From the NCBI RefSeq assembly GCF_020731145.1, contig NZ_JAJFZN010000003.1:1-64000 (forward strand): DNA of 64,000 bases, in the 5' to 3' direction. This DNA comes from Sneathiella sp. HT1-7 (lineage in GTDB: Bacteria; Pseudomonadota; Alphaproteobacteria; Sneathiellales; Sneathiellaceae). Positions 1 through 7,368 of this stretch are shown here, in pieces. The position numbers and the translations under genes were made by a program. The notes beneath the pieces are model-generated. The model saw only the letters and a list, made by a program, of their open reading frames with translations. It had not been told where the DNA came from and did not search any database. Within the stretch, counting starts at the first letter, position 1. Every line of letters starts with the position of its first letter.

Positions 1-297
1 ATGGGTCATTCCCCGCCATTCCCGAACCAGCCTGCTGCCGGGACTAAGCTTGTGAGTTGCCGGCATTCCTGTATCGGCGGTCATCGTTCCAGGCGAAGCC
101 GGTACATATCGCCGAAGCTGGCGAAGGGTCGATTTCTTCAAACCACCGCAATCCTTTGCCTGACGGTTGTAATGACAGGCGTAGAGAAGAAGCCGGGTGC
201 TCAAGCCCTTGGGCGGCGGTCCGCCGTAATCCTTAATCCAGGCGTCAACAAGGTCAGGTCGAGATGGTTGGGCGTCCGTAGTTACGTTTGCCATCAT
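1..297 (-). CDS. DUF2924 domain protein, partial (3' end beyond the left edge)
   Basis: An open minus-strand frame runs from ATG at 295-297 (a second ATG at 292-294 is equally possible) to base 1 without a stop, so the C-terminus lies outside the window. The readable part has LSTRLLLY near residue 34, a lysine/arginine-rich stretch (LKKSTLRQLRRY) and LVREWRGMTH at the edge. These are the conserved blocks of DUF2924, a family of unknown function. It starts 1 nt after the stop of the DUF3489 gene, so the two are probably co-transcribed. In alphaproteobacterial islands this pair often precedes a serine recombinase gene; whether one follows here cannot be seen. Confidence 0.8.
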   Translation of the reverse strand, partial: MMANVTTDAQPSRPDLVDAWIKDYGGPPPKGLSTRLLLYACHYNRQAKDCGGLKKSTLRQLRRYVPASPGTMTADTGMPATHKLSPGSRLVREWRGMTH

Positions 298-298
298 C

Positions 299-634
299 TC
301 ATCCCTCAACGGCTTTATATATCGTCTTTCCGGAAGGGGTTCGAGAATGATCAATTCGCACGCCCTGTTTGCGCAGCCCCGTCAGCGCCGCCCAGATACT
401 ATGGGCCTGCCATCCGGTTGCCTTCTGCAGGTCCTGCATCCGCGCGCCTTTTGAACGTTTGACAAGTTTGAGGATAATATCGGGCTTTTTAGGGGAGGGG
501 TTTACCGGTTTCCGCGCTCCGGATGAAGCCGCCCGTTTGGTTGCCGTTTTGGCGTGCGCTTTACTCGGGGGCAACGTTCCTGCTGCCTTTGCTTCGATTG
601 CCTCCGGTTTCGGTTCTGTCTTTGCTGCTGTCAT
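299..634 (-). CDS. DUF3489 domain protein (small HTH-like)
   Basis: The product is about 111 aa and of unknown function. The first half is a low-complexity Lys/Ala/Pro-rich tail. The second half (KLVKRSKGARMQDLQKATGW, then HSIWAALTGLRKQG) matches the winged-helix-like DUF3489 module, which suggests nucleic-acid binding. An upstream in-frame start at 679 exists, but ATG 632-634 (MTAAKTEPK) gives the usual family N-terminus. It lies directly upstream of the DUF2924 gene with 1 nt between them. The IS6 element begins 136 bp upstream and may have separated the pair from its original promoter or neighbours. Confidence 0.75.
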   Translation of the reverse strand: MTAAKTEPKPEAIEAKAAGTLPPSKAHAKTATKRAASSGARKPVNPSPKKPDIILKLVKRSKGARMQDLQKATGWQAHSIWAALTGLRKQGVRIDHSRTPSGKTIYKAVEG

Positions 635-770
635 ATCGACCTCCGTGCTATTGTCCCGACGGTGCGCCGGGGCTTGCACTGAGGCGAGCCCGACGCCTGA
701 GGGAAGGAGAGCCGGGCTGGCGAGGGGAGGCGGTCAGGCACCCTTAAATCGCTGTCACAGTACCGCTCTC

Positions 771-787
771 GGTGTTGTCAGAGGAAA
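771..787 (+). repeat. IS6 copy 1 left inverted repeat
   Basis: A 17-bp sequence is perfectly complementary to 1563-1579. It marks the left end of the element, 57 bp before the transposase ATG. Confidence 0.88.
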
Positions 788-827
788 ATGGCTTGAGCCG
801 TAACGAAGCTGGATTTACGGTCGGCAC

Positions 828-1526
828 ATGAAAAATCCATTTCGCTATTTTAAGACTTCACCTGATATCATTCGACTGGCTGTGATGATGTATGTTCGGT
901 ATCCGCTGTCATTACGTCAGGTTGAAGACCTCCTGCATGAGCGGGGTATCGACGTCAGCTATGAAACAGTCCGGGCATGGTGGAATCGTTTCGGGCCAGT
1001 GTTTGCGGCAGAAATCAGAAAAGCCCGCTCCGTTTCCTTCCATAACTCATCTCAATGGAGATGGCATCTGGATGAAGTTTTCGTGCGGATCAATGGCGAG
1101 ATCCATTATCTTTGGAGAGCCGTTGATCACGAAGGTGAAATTCTTGAAGCCTTCGTATCTAAGCGGCGCAATCGCAGCGCTGCCTTGAAGTTTCTGAAGA
1201 AAGCCATGAAACGATATGGCAGCCCGAAGATTATTGTGACGGATAAACTTCGCTCCTATCGAGCGGCAATGAAAGATATAGGCAACGCGGATCATCAGGA
1301 AACTGGTCGATGGCTGAACAACCGGGCTGAAAATTCGCATCAACCGTTCCGCCGACGAGAACGCGCGATGATCAAATTCAGGAGTACAAAATCATTACAG
1401 AAGTTTGTCTCTATTCACTCGTCAATCCACAACCATTTCAATCACGAACGTCATCTCCATAGCCACGAAAATTTCAAGTTGAAACGTGAAGCCGCTCTTA
1501 TGGAGTGGCGTCAGCTTGCCGCTTAA
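828..1526 (+). CDS. IS6-family DDE transposase
   Basis: The 232-aa protein has the full length of IS6-family transposases. The N-terminal HTH region (SLRQVEDLLHERGIDVSYETVR) is followed by the DDE catalytic core. The visible acidic triad is D82 in WHLDEVF, D139 in VTDK and E168 in NNRAENSH, with the conserved K/R-rich block after the glutamate. No frameshift or internal stop is present, so it should be active. The protein is clearly different in sequence from the second IS6 transposase in the window. Confidence 0.95.
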   Translation: MKNPFRYFKTSPDIIRLAVMMYVRYPLSLRQVEDLLHERGIDVSYETVRAWWNRFGPVFAAEIRKARSVSFHNSSQWRWHLDEVFVRINGEIHYLWRAVDHEGEILEAFVSKRRNRSAALKFLKKAMKRYGSPKIIVTDKLRSYRAAMKDIGNADHQETGRWLNNRAENSHQPFRRRERAMIKFRSTKSLQKFVSIHSSIHNHFNHERHLHSHENFKLKREAALMEWRQLAA

Positions 1527-1554
1527 GGATCGTCATCTTTCCTCTTTACTTCGC

Positions 1555-3222
1555 CTAACAACTTTCCTCTGACAACACCCGCTCAAGACCTTCTCTTTCC
1601 TGCCCTTTGGCGAGGTGCCGGCGAGCATCTATGGCTATTGGTCTGGTTGCATCGTGCAAACCGAGCCGATCACCTTGAAAGCTAATTACGATTGATGCCT
1701 TTCGGAGTTGACGAAGCACTATAGCCGCCTCTGTTTCAGAAAGTTCGCCAGCACCTAGCAGCTCAATAGATTCAATCTGCGTCAGGGGCACATCGGCAAG
1801 ACTCAGCAGCGCTGCTGCGCGAGAGGCACTTGGTTCCAGTTTCGCGAATACTTCTTCAAGGATGATGTCTTGAGCTGTGGCCTGAGCATGTACACGCCGT
1901 TCGATAGCGTCGCAGAAAGCAGAAGCATCACCGTGATAGTCCCGCGCCGCCAGCATTGCGGCGTTACGTACATAAAGTGGTAATCCGCCAGTCAATGAAT
2001 GCACTCGATCTGCGGTCTCTAAGGAAATCGGTGCATCCACAAGATTGAATTCAGCTGCGATATCTTCTCTGGACCACCCAGCAAGACGCTCAGCTGTAAT
2101 CTGATGAAACGCCTCTATCTGAGCGGCGCCATCCCATGGCTGGGCAAGACAAAGAAATCGAAGATTGGGCGCCGCTTCCAGGAGTGCGCGAACTGTCGTT
2201 GAATCGAGTCGATGGGCATTGTCGAGTATGACGCTTACCGACAAACCATCGTCAGACATCTTTTTATCGCAAGCGCGCAGGACATTCAGCCCGCTCTGTT
2301 CTGCTAAGAGCGCGCCTCCGAAACCTTTTTCCCTCCCGCCTGCGAACCGAGCGGCGAGTTCTCGTGCGAGGCCCGTCGCGATCGACGCAGCTGGGATTTC
2401 GCTGACATCAAAATATACAATTGGATCGGGACAATGGAGCGCCGTTTGTGATGCCCAAGCTGTCTTTCCTGCACCCGAAAACCCAATAACCAATCGGAGT
2501 CGAGCGTCAGTCACTAGCGGCGGCTCGTCCGTCTGCGGCCTATAGTGATCTGGTGGGTCCGGGAAGTCCTGCAATTGGAGCACAAGCTGTTCCAGAAGCT
2601 CTGGCAGCTCTTTAGCGCGGAATATCCGGTCTCGCCCACCCGTCGATGCGTAAGCGACCTGTGCGGCTAGCTTCCAGACAAGAGTTTCAGCAGACAATGT
2701 CCCAAATGGTATGTCCCGAGCTTTTTCTACACACCATGCGAAAGCGTCCTCTATGGTTGGCCATGCTGGAGGAAACGATCCATCCGCAGAGCTGGGAACC
2801 GTGAGGGCGACATCTGGAAGCCAGTCAGTTTTCAAGGCAGCGGTCAGTGTCGGCCCCAATTCAACGTTGCTGACAAATGAGAATGAAGCCGTACCTGTGC
2901 GGTGGCCTCCGGCATGTTTTTTTCGAAGTAGATCAAAGCGCTCCTTCGCGCCGCCAAGGTCACCTGGCTGAAGTGGGCGGTTTCGGGTTTTTACTTGAAC
3001 ATAGTGGTGGCCGTTTGGAATTGAGATTTCGATATCTTCATCGTGCTCGATGATGATAACTGTCTCGTCCACGCGGCCAACGGTAAGTAGGCAGGCTACA
3101 CCGTACAAATGTTGGTAAAGGAATCCCCGATGGACAGCGCCGATCCGGGTGACTTGCGCCGGGTCGAGCGGGGAAGGTAATTGGAAAAGCTTACCATCTG
3201 TTTTGGTATTATTTGCGCTCAA
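1555..3222 (-). CDS. Cap4-like nuclease-STAND NTPase, 3' truncated by IS6
   Basis: The 555-aa protein looks like the front part of an antiphage STAND defence protein. Residues 30-80 resemble the DUF4297/Cap4 dsDNA-nuclease fold, with GFLYQ (33-37), EHDED (59-63) and the QVK core (76-78). A P-loop follows (GFSGAGKT, 247-254) with Walker B VILDNAH (331-337). In this family the nuclease cuts DNA when a C-terminal sensor detects phage and the NTPase oligomerises. Here the last seven or eight codons and the TAG stop come from the IS6 right end. The sensor half, often several hundred residues, is therefore missing. The remnant may be inactive or deregulated. The nuclease assignment rests on short motifs. 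Confidence 0.68.
   Translation of the reverse strand: MSANNTKTDGKLFQLPSPLDPAQVTRIGAVHRGFLYQHLYGVACLLTVGRVDETVIIIEHDEDIEISIPNGHHYVQVKTRNRPLQPGDLGGAKERFDLLRKKHAGGHRTGTASFSFVSNVELGPTLTAALKTDWLPDVALTVPSSADGSFPPAWPTIEDAFAWCVEKARDIPFGTLSAETLVWKLAAQVAYASTGGRDRIFRAKELPELLEQLVLQLQDFPDPPDHYRPQTDEPPLVTDARLRLVIGFSGAGKTAWASQTALHCPDPIVYFDVSEIPAASIATGLARELAARFAGGREKGFGGALLAEQSGLNVLRACDKKMSDDGLSVSVILDNAHRLDSTTVRALLEAAPNLRFLCLAQPWDGAAQIEAFHQITAERLAGWSREDIAAEFNLVDAPISLETADRVHSLTGGLPLYVRNAAMLAARDYHGDASAFCDAIERRVHAQATAQDIILEEVFAKLEPSASRAAALLSLADVPLTQIESIELLGAGELSETEAAIVLRQLRKASIVISFQGDRLGLHDATRPIAIDARRHLAKGQEREGLERVLSEESC
1563..1579 (-). repeat. IS6 copy 1 right inverted repeat
   Basis: This 17-bp sequence is the exact complement of 771-787. 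It is read as codons for the last residues of the leftward nuclease-STAND gene, showing that the IS end lies inside that gene. Confidence 0.88.
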
Positions 3223-3309
3223 CAGGCAGGCCTTTATAAATGGTTGGAAACTACTATAAGTATAGCAATAGCATAACAGCGAGTGTTTTTAAGTAGTGGG
3301 TTTTCTCGC

Positions 3310-3870
3310 TCAATTCTTCTTTTTCCGATTTGCCATGAGTTTCTTCAGTGCTTTCATTTGCAGCGCATGGCGCAAACTGACGGCTTTGCTAATTTCCAGC
3401 GTAGTTTCTGCATACCCCTTGCCCTCTGCAAGCTCGGCTGCGGTTTTGCTGGACGTTGTCTGAGCGCCTGTGTCTGCACCGCACCCTAGCAATATCGATA
3501 GGGTTTGGGCGTGCCCAGCCCATGCAGCGATATGCAGTGGGGTCCAATCTTTATCTGCTTTCGCTTCAATATCAGCACTGTGAACCAGTAGCTCTTTGGT
3601 AGTTTCGGCGTGTCCGTAACTCACGGCTATGTGGAGAGCAGTCCAGTTGCCTTTGCCGCAGCGGGCGCTGGTGGAAGCTCCGGCTTCCAAGAGTAGGCCG
3701 GTGATCTCTGGCGTTTCTTCCAGTGCGGCCAGATGTAATGGTGTCCATCCGTTTTCATCTGTGGCGGTGAAGTCAGCGCCAGCGGCAATTAGTGCCCGGC
3801 ATTTTGGCAGATCACCTTGTCGGATGGCTTGTCTCAATTGCAGTTCTTTGAGTTTATCCTTGTCCGTCAC
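3310..3870 (-). CDS. Ankyrin-repeat protein
   Basis: The 186-aa soluble protein has about four ankyrin repeats, recognised by GWTPLHLAA, NWTALHIAV and DWTPLHIAA spaced about 33 residues apart, each followed by a GADxxA-type turn. A basic tail (RKKKN) closes the protein. There is no signal peptide or catalytic domain, so it is probably a protein-binding partner. The start is GTG at 3868-3870, and no in-frame ATG lies closer to the repeats. It lies 29 bp downstream of the Fic gene on the same strand, so it may be a partner of the Fic enzyme. That pairing is inferred from position only. Confidence 0.82.
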   Translation of the reverse strand: MTDKDKLKELQLRQAIRQGDLPKCRALIAAGADFTATDENGWTPLHLAALEETPEITGLLLEAGASTSARCGKGNWTALHIAVSYGHAETTKELLVHSADIEAKADKDWTPLHIAAWAGHAQTLSILLGCGADTGAQTTSSKTAAELAEGKGYAETTLEISKAVSLRHALQMKALKKLMANRKKKN

Positions 3871-3899
3871 CTCTCTTGCCTTTCATTATCGGCGGTTTT

Positions 3900-5000
3900 C
3901 TAGCCTTGTGTCAGATCATAGCTGGTGCTGCGCCCGCCGCCAGGGTTTTTCTGAAGAGCACCTTTTTCAAGTAAATCAAGGATATCCCGATAGGCTGTGT
4001 CCTGCGAGCATTTGGCAAGCTTCGCCCACTTCGAAGATGTTAGTTTACCTTCAAAACCGTCCAACATTCTGTTGAGCACTTTGATCTGGCGCTCGTTTAA
4101 AGCTTCAGTCGCAAAGCGTTCCCAGAAGCGTGCTTTGATCATAACGGAGCCAAGCGTCTCCTGTGCACTTTCAGTCGCGCGGAGGAGGCAGTCCAGAAAC
4201 CATACCAGCCATCGCGTAACGTCCAGCGGGCCTTTCTGCGTAGCTTCCAGAATATCGTAATAGTCATTCCGTTCACTGCGGATCTGGGCTGACATGCTGT
4301 AGAAGCGCTGGGCACTGCCTTCGGAGCGCGCTAGCGCCATATCAGCAATTGCCCTGGCGATACGCCCATTGCCATCATCAAAGGGATGAAGGGTGACGAA
4401 CCAGAGATGCGCTAATCCTGCTTTCAAAACCGGATCAATTTCCTGTTTACCGCTGAACCAGTCCAGAAACCGAGACGTTTCAGCCTCCAGGCGCATTGCC
4501 GGCGGTGCGGTATAGTGAACTTGCTCCCGACCAATCGGACCGGAGACAACTTCCATCGGTCCGTTGGCATCATCACGCCAGTCGCCAACTCGGATTTTAG
4601 TCATCAGGTTGCGCCCGGTGGGGAAGAGGGAGGCATGCCAATCAAACAGCCGATCCTTCGTCAGTGCCTGATCGAAGTGGCGGGTGGCATCCAGCATCAT
4701 CTCAACAACGCCTTCAACGTTGCGGTCGGCAGGTTTAAGTCCGCCGATATCCATTCCCAGCCGGCGGGCAATAGATGAGCGAACCTGATCCGGGTCGAGG
4801 TTTTCGCCTTCGATTTCACTGGATTTGAGAACATCTTCAGTGAGTGTGCGCAAGACAGCTTCTTCCTGTAGCTGGAAGCCTAATGCCTCCATATGTCCCA
4901 GAAGTCGCCCTTGTTCGTGACGCGCTTTTAAAAGCGTTGTTGTGATCTGTTTTCCGTCCCAGCTAAACTCCGGCCAGTCCGTTTGTTCCCAGATATACAT
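3900..5000 (-). CDS. DUF4172-Fic domain protein with C-terminal winged helix
   Basis: This is a Fic-family protein that probably transfers AMP, or another nucleotide moiety, to a target. Starting at ATG 4998-5000 (MYIWEQTDWPEFSWD) gives the typical DUF4172 N-terminus and a good ribosome site (GGAG). The longer frame to 5069 would run through the repeat array. The N-terminal SSEIEGE segment fits the inhibitory helix motif [ST]xxxE[GN]. The catalytic motif HPFDDGNGRIAR is complete. A C-terminal winged-helix region (KLTSSKWAKLAKCSQDTAYRD) suggests DNA binding and autoregulation at the repeats just upstream. No classical antitoxin gene is seen next to it. Confidence 0.88.
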   Translation of the reverse strand: MYIWEQTDWPEFSWDGKQITTTLLKARHEQGRLLGHMEALGFQLQEEAVLRTLTEDVLKSSEIEGENLDPDQVRSSIARRLGMDIGGLKPADRNVEGVVEMMLDATRHFDQALTKDRLFDWHASLFPTGRNLMTKIRVGDWRDDANGPMEVVSGPIGREQVHYTAPPAMRLEAETSRFLDWFSGKQEIDPVLKAGLAHLWFVTLHPFDDGNGRIARAIADMALARSEGSAQRFYSMSAQIRSERNDYYDILEATQKGPLDVTRWLVWFLDCLLRATESAQETLGSVMIKARFWERFATEALNERQIKVLNRMLDGFEGKLTSSKWAKLAKCSQDTAYRDILDLLEKGALQKNPGGGRSTSYDLTQG

Positions 5001-5002
5001 TT

Positions 5003-5102
5003 TAATCTCCGCACAATGTGCGGTTATTATTGCTCGTATTCTCCGCAAAAACAAGATTATTCGGCGCAATATATGCGGAGATTAAGCGTTGTATTCTCCG
5101 CA
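5003..5102 (-). promoter_or_regulatory. Operator-like repeat array upstream of fic
   Basis: Four copies of a 10-bp unit (A[AT]TCTCCGCA) lie in 100 bp: 5004-5013, 5038-5047, 5074-5083 (inverted) and 5093-5102. A further palindromic GCACAATGTGC follows the first. The copy nearest the gene covers the ribosome-binding site. Spaced direct and inverted copies ahead of a gene with its own winged-helix domain suggest an autoregulatory operator. Binding is inferred. Confidence 0.55.
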
Positions 5103-5131
5103 TGCGTTGAAAACAGTCAAGAATTCAGGGC

Positions 5132-5365
5132 TTAAAGCCCCGGATGAGGGGCTATTATACAGCGCGGTGCCGGTATGAAAGCGCGCATCTGGGCATCTTT
5201 GAATGCGATAATTTGAGCGATCTGGCGGATGGCAGCAACGGTTTTGGCGTGTTCTGCGGTGCAGGGGCTTGTTGAGATCACGGCCTGACGTGCTGTGGCG
5301 AATAAAGCGGTGAGTTGTCTAATCGTCAGATTCTGAAGCTGATCTCTGCTCATGAAATAGGCCAT
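5132..5365 (-). CDS. Small conserved-type hypothetical protein
   Basis: The 77-aa protein is without a recognised domain. It begins MAYFMSRDQLQNLTIRQLTALFATARQAV, a helical N-terminus like that of short island-borne alphaproteobacterial proteins that travel with DUF2924/DUF3489 genes. A strong ribosome site (GGAGAA) lies 7 nt before ATG 5363-5365, which supports translation. It could originally have been part of the left-edge gene group, now separated by the IS6 element and the defence genes. Function unknown. Confidence 0.5.
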   Translation of the reverse strand: MAYFMSRDQLQNLTIRQLTALFATARQAVISTSPCTAEHAKTVAAIRQIAQIIAFKDAQMRAFIPAPRCIIAPHPGL

Positions 5366-6168
5366 TGCGCTTCTCCTTTTGTCTCTTGAACCGCGCCTGT
5401 CGCGGCCTTGATGACGATCGAAGAGCGCGCCGCTCGACGCTGCATCCGCCAGGACCGAAACACCAAGAGAAGGACTGGACCCGCATATGCGGCAGCCAGT
5501 TGCAGCGCACCTGAAGCGGTGCGCTAGAACAAAAGAAAAAGGCCCGCACGGGAACGCGCGTTACAAAAGAAAGGAGAAGGGGGGCATTGTCAGAGCAGTG
5601 TTCTTCACGGCCCAATAAGACAGCTTGCTTTTGTTAAAAGCACGGCTCATACAAAGGCAGACTCATTCACAGCTGAAAAAGAATACGCCCGTTTGCGCTT
5701 CTGACACTGGACTCAGCTGAAGGCCAATTGTGGAATTGGAACGGGAGCAGAGATACCATCACCGCCACCATGCTAGCGTTGGCCACCCAAACGATATCGA
5801 TGATTTAGGTTCGTGATTTTGCCAGAGTCGTTAAGCGATGCTTCGCCGTACAGGTCTTGGGTGTAATGGTTCAGACTTGAACTGAATTTGAAGCAAACGA
5901 AATCTCCGAGTCCTCTCAAGGTCTGCGACATCGCATTACGCACTGGTGCTTCCGGCCTAAAGCTGACCTTGAGGGGAGCCCAAACATGCTGCAGTGCGGC
6001 TCACTGAAGCAGACATTCGTCGAATCTTCAGCGGCTCTGTGGGGGCTATGAAACGTGTTGTTCGCGCTCTCACATGGCCAAAGCTCAGTGCATACATCTA
6101 AGGATGTGTTTTGTACTCTAGCAAGTACCGGGCGAAACTGCTTAAACTGAACAATTATTTTCACCAAT
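5366..6168. other. 803-bp region without a supported gene
   Basis: Short frames here (for example minus 5916-6167) have no recognisable domain and no convincing ribosome site. The only clear structure is a perfect 8-bp hairpin, AGCGCACC at 5504-5511 and GGTGCGCT at 5518-5525 with a 6-nt loop. It sits in the upstream region of the small gene that starts at 5365. It lacks a T-run, so it is not an obvious terminator. The region may be recombination scar between island modules. Confidence 0.5.
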
Positions 6169-7368
6169 TTAACTAGAAAACGCCACCTTTTGAAACTTCA
6201 AAACAATCTCTTTTCGCATTCTTGAGGCAAGTGCGTTGTTTTCCTTCGGTGTAGGTAGGTATCTGCTACCCAGCGGAATTTCACGTTCTGAACGGTCCAA
6301 AAGCGTCAAACCCACTAATTCTGCGGCGTTTGCGAGCGCGGATGCGTTATCTATGTACACACCTTTTAGACAAGAGTTTCCCATGACGTACAGAGCAGTT
6401 CCGTTGGGTTTTAGAATACGTTCCGCTTCCTTTGACAACCTGTGGAGATCAATTGCATATCTTGATATCATAGCTTTCTGGCGAGGCGCGAGATTGGATA
6501 TGTCGCCGAAACCAGCAAGAACCTTGGAAACCATCTCCACGGACTTTGTTGTTGCTCGTTCGGCGCCGACGCTCATTGATCGCAATTGCCGAATTTGAGG
6601 AATGGTGAAGCCTAGCCAAACTAGGGACAACTTGTGACCACGCAAGTAGTCGATAGCGTTGAGGTAAGGAGGTGAGGAGACAATTGCATCGCAAAAACCG
6701 TCGCCAATTGAATCAATTTTTCTTGCATCTCCTCTCTGGATCGTAGCATTTCCATCAATTTTCAATTTTGAATGCCGCTGCAACATCTGGGTGACTGATT
6801 GCTCAAATCCCTTGAAGACATCGTAGTCGCTGGTCTTTGCTACTCTATGCGGTCTGCTATGAGATGTATCACGTGCAAGTGATGCCTTGCTCTCTTTTGT
6901 TACAATAATTCTGCTTAATGCAATTTTGAGCGCGTCGACTTCCTTGCTTGGTTCACTTTGATGGAGTCGATCGAGTTCCACCGCAATGCCGGACAGCGCC
7001 CGCTTTTGCTTGTCTGCAAACCAAAACCCTATGAACTTGTGGGTTTCATCTTCGACTTCAACCCAAGGAAGGTCTGCTGGTGTAGCTGAGTTCAATCTCG
7101 CTTGCCGTATGATTGTCTCGAACAATCCGCGCACCCTGTCGTAATCCAAGCAGCTTGTTGAAACTTGGGCTATCAAAGCTGCTAAGGGATCAAGATCAAA
7201 ACCGTAGAACTGGTGCCCAGCGGCTACGGCAGTCATGGCAACAGTGCCTGATCCGACCATTGGATCGACTATGATACTGCCTGCGTCAAAGCGTTCAATC
7301 TCTTCAAGTGCAATATTCGGCGCCATCCGAGCGGGAAACGGGTGTAAGTATGATCGTGAATGAAGCAT
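6169..7368 (-). CDS. DNA methyltransferase (N4-cytosine/N6-adenine type) of MORC-like R-M system
   Basis: The 399-aa protein is a S-adenosylmethionine-dependent DNA methyltransferase. Near the N-terminus is HPFPARMAP, common in amino-methyltransferases, then motif I DPMVGSGT (about residues 35-42), and later the catalytic motif IV SSPPY. SPPY methylates an exocyclic amino group rather than C5. The start ATG (7366-7368) directly abuts the stop of the GHKL ATPase/nuclease gene, so the two are translationally coupled. The likely job is to protect host sites from the partner nuclease. The recognition sequence cannot be read from the protein. Confidence 0.88.
   Translation of the reverse strand: MLHSRSYLHPFPARMAPNIALEEIERFDAGSIIVDPMVGSGTVAMTAVAAGHQFYGFDLDPLAALIAQVSTSCLDYDRVRGLFETIIRQARLNSATPADLPWVEVEDETHKFIGFWFADKQKRALSGIAVELDRLHQSEPSKEVDALKIALSRIIVTKESKASLARDTSHSRPHRVAKTSDYDVFKGFEQSVTQMLQRHSKLKIDGNATIQRGDARKIDSIGDGFCDAIVSSPPYLNAIDYLRGHKLSLVWLGFTIPQIRQLRSMSVGAERATTKSVEMVSKVLAGFGDISNLAPRQKAMISRYAIDLHRLSKEAERILKPNGTALYVMGNSCLKGVYIDNASALANAAELVGLTLLDRSEREIPLGSRYLPTPKENNALASRMRKEIVLKFQKVAFSS

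Larger units (their letters stand above)
771..1579 (+). mobile_element. IS6-family insertion sequence (copy 1)
   Basis: The 809-bp element is bounded by perfect 17-bp inverted repeats, GGTGTTGTCAGAGGAAA at 771-787 and its complement at 1563-1579. It contains one intact DDE transposase, and the size fits IS6/IS26-type elements. The 8-bp flanks (763-770 and 1580-1587) differ, so no target duplication is visible. That is what adjacent deletion or cointegrate resolution would leave. The right end forms the 3' end of the leftward STAND gene. Confidence 0.88.

Noticed and set aside
1-462. Plus-strand 153-aa open frame at the left edge
   Set aside because: It is antisense to the DUF2924 and DUF3489 genes, which show family motifs on the minus strand; its own translation has no domain.
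763-1587. Target-site duplication around IS6 copy 1
   Set aside because: The flanking 8-mers differ; a short shared CGCTC is out of register.
5916-6167. Minus-strand 83-aa frame
   Set aside because: No recognisable domain or ribosome site and an unusual composition; treated as non-coding.
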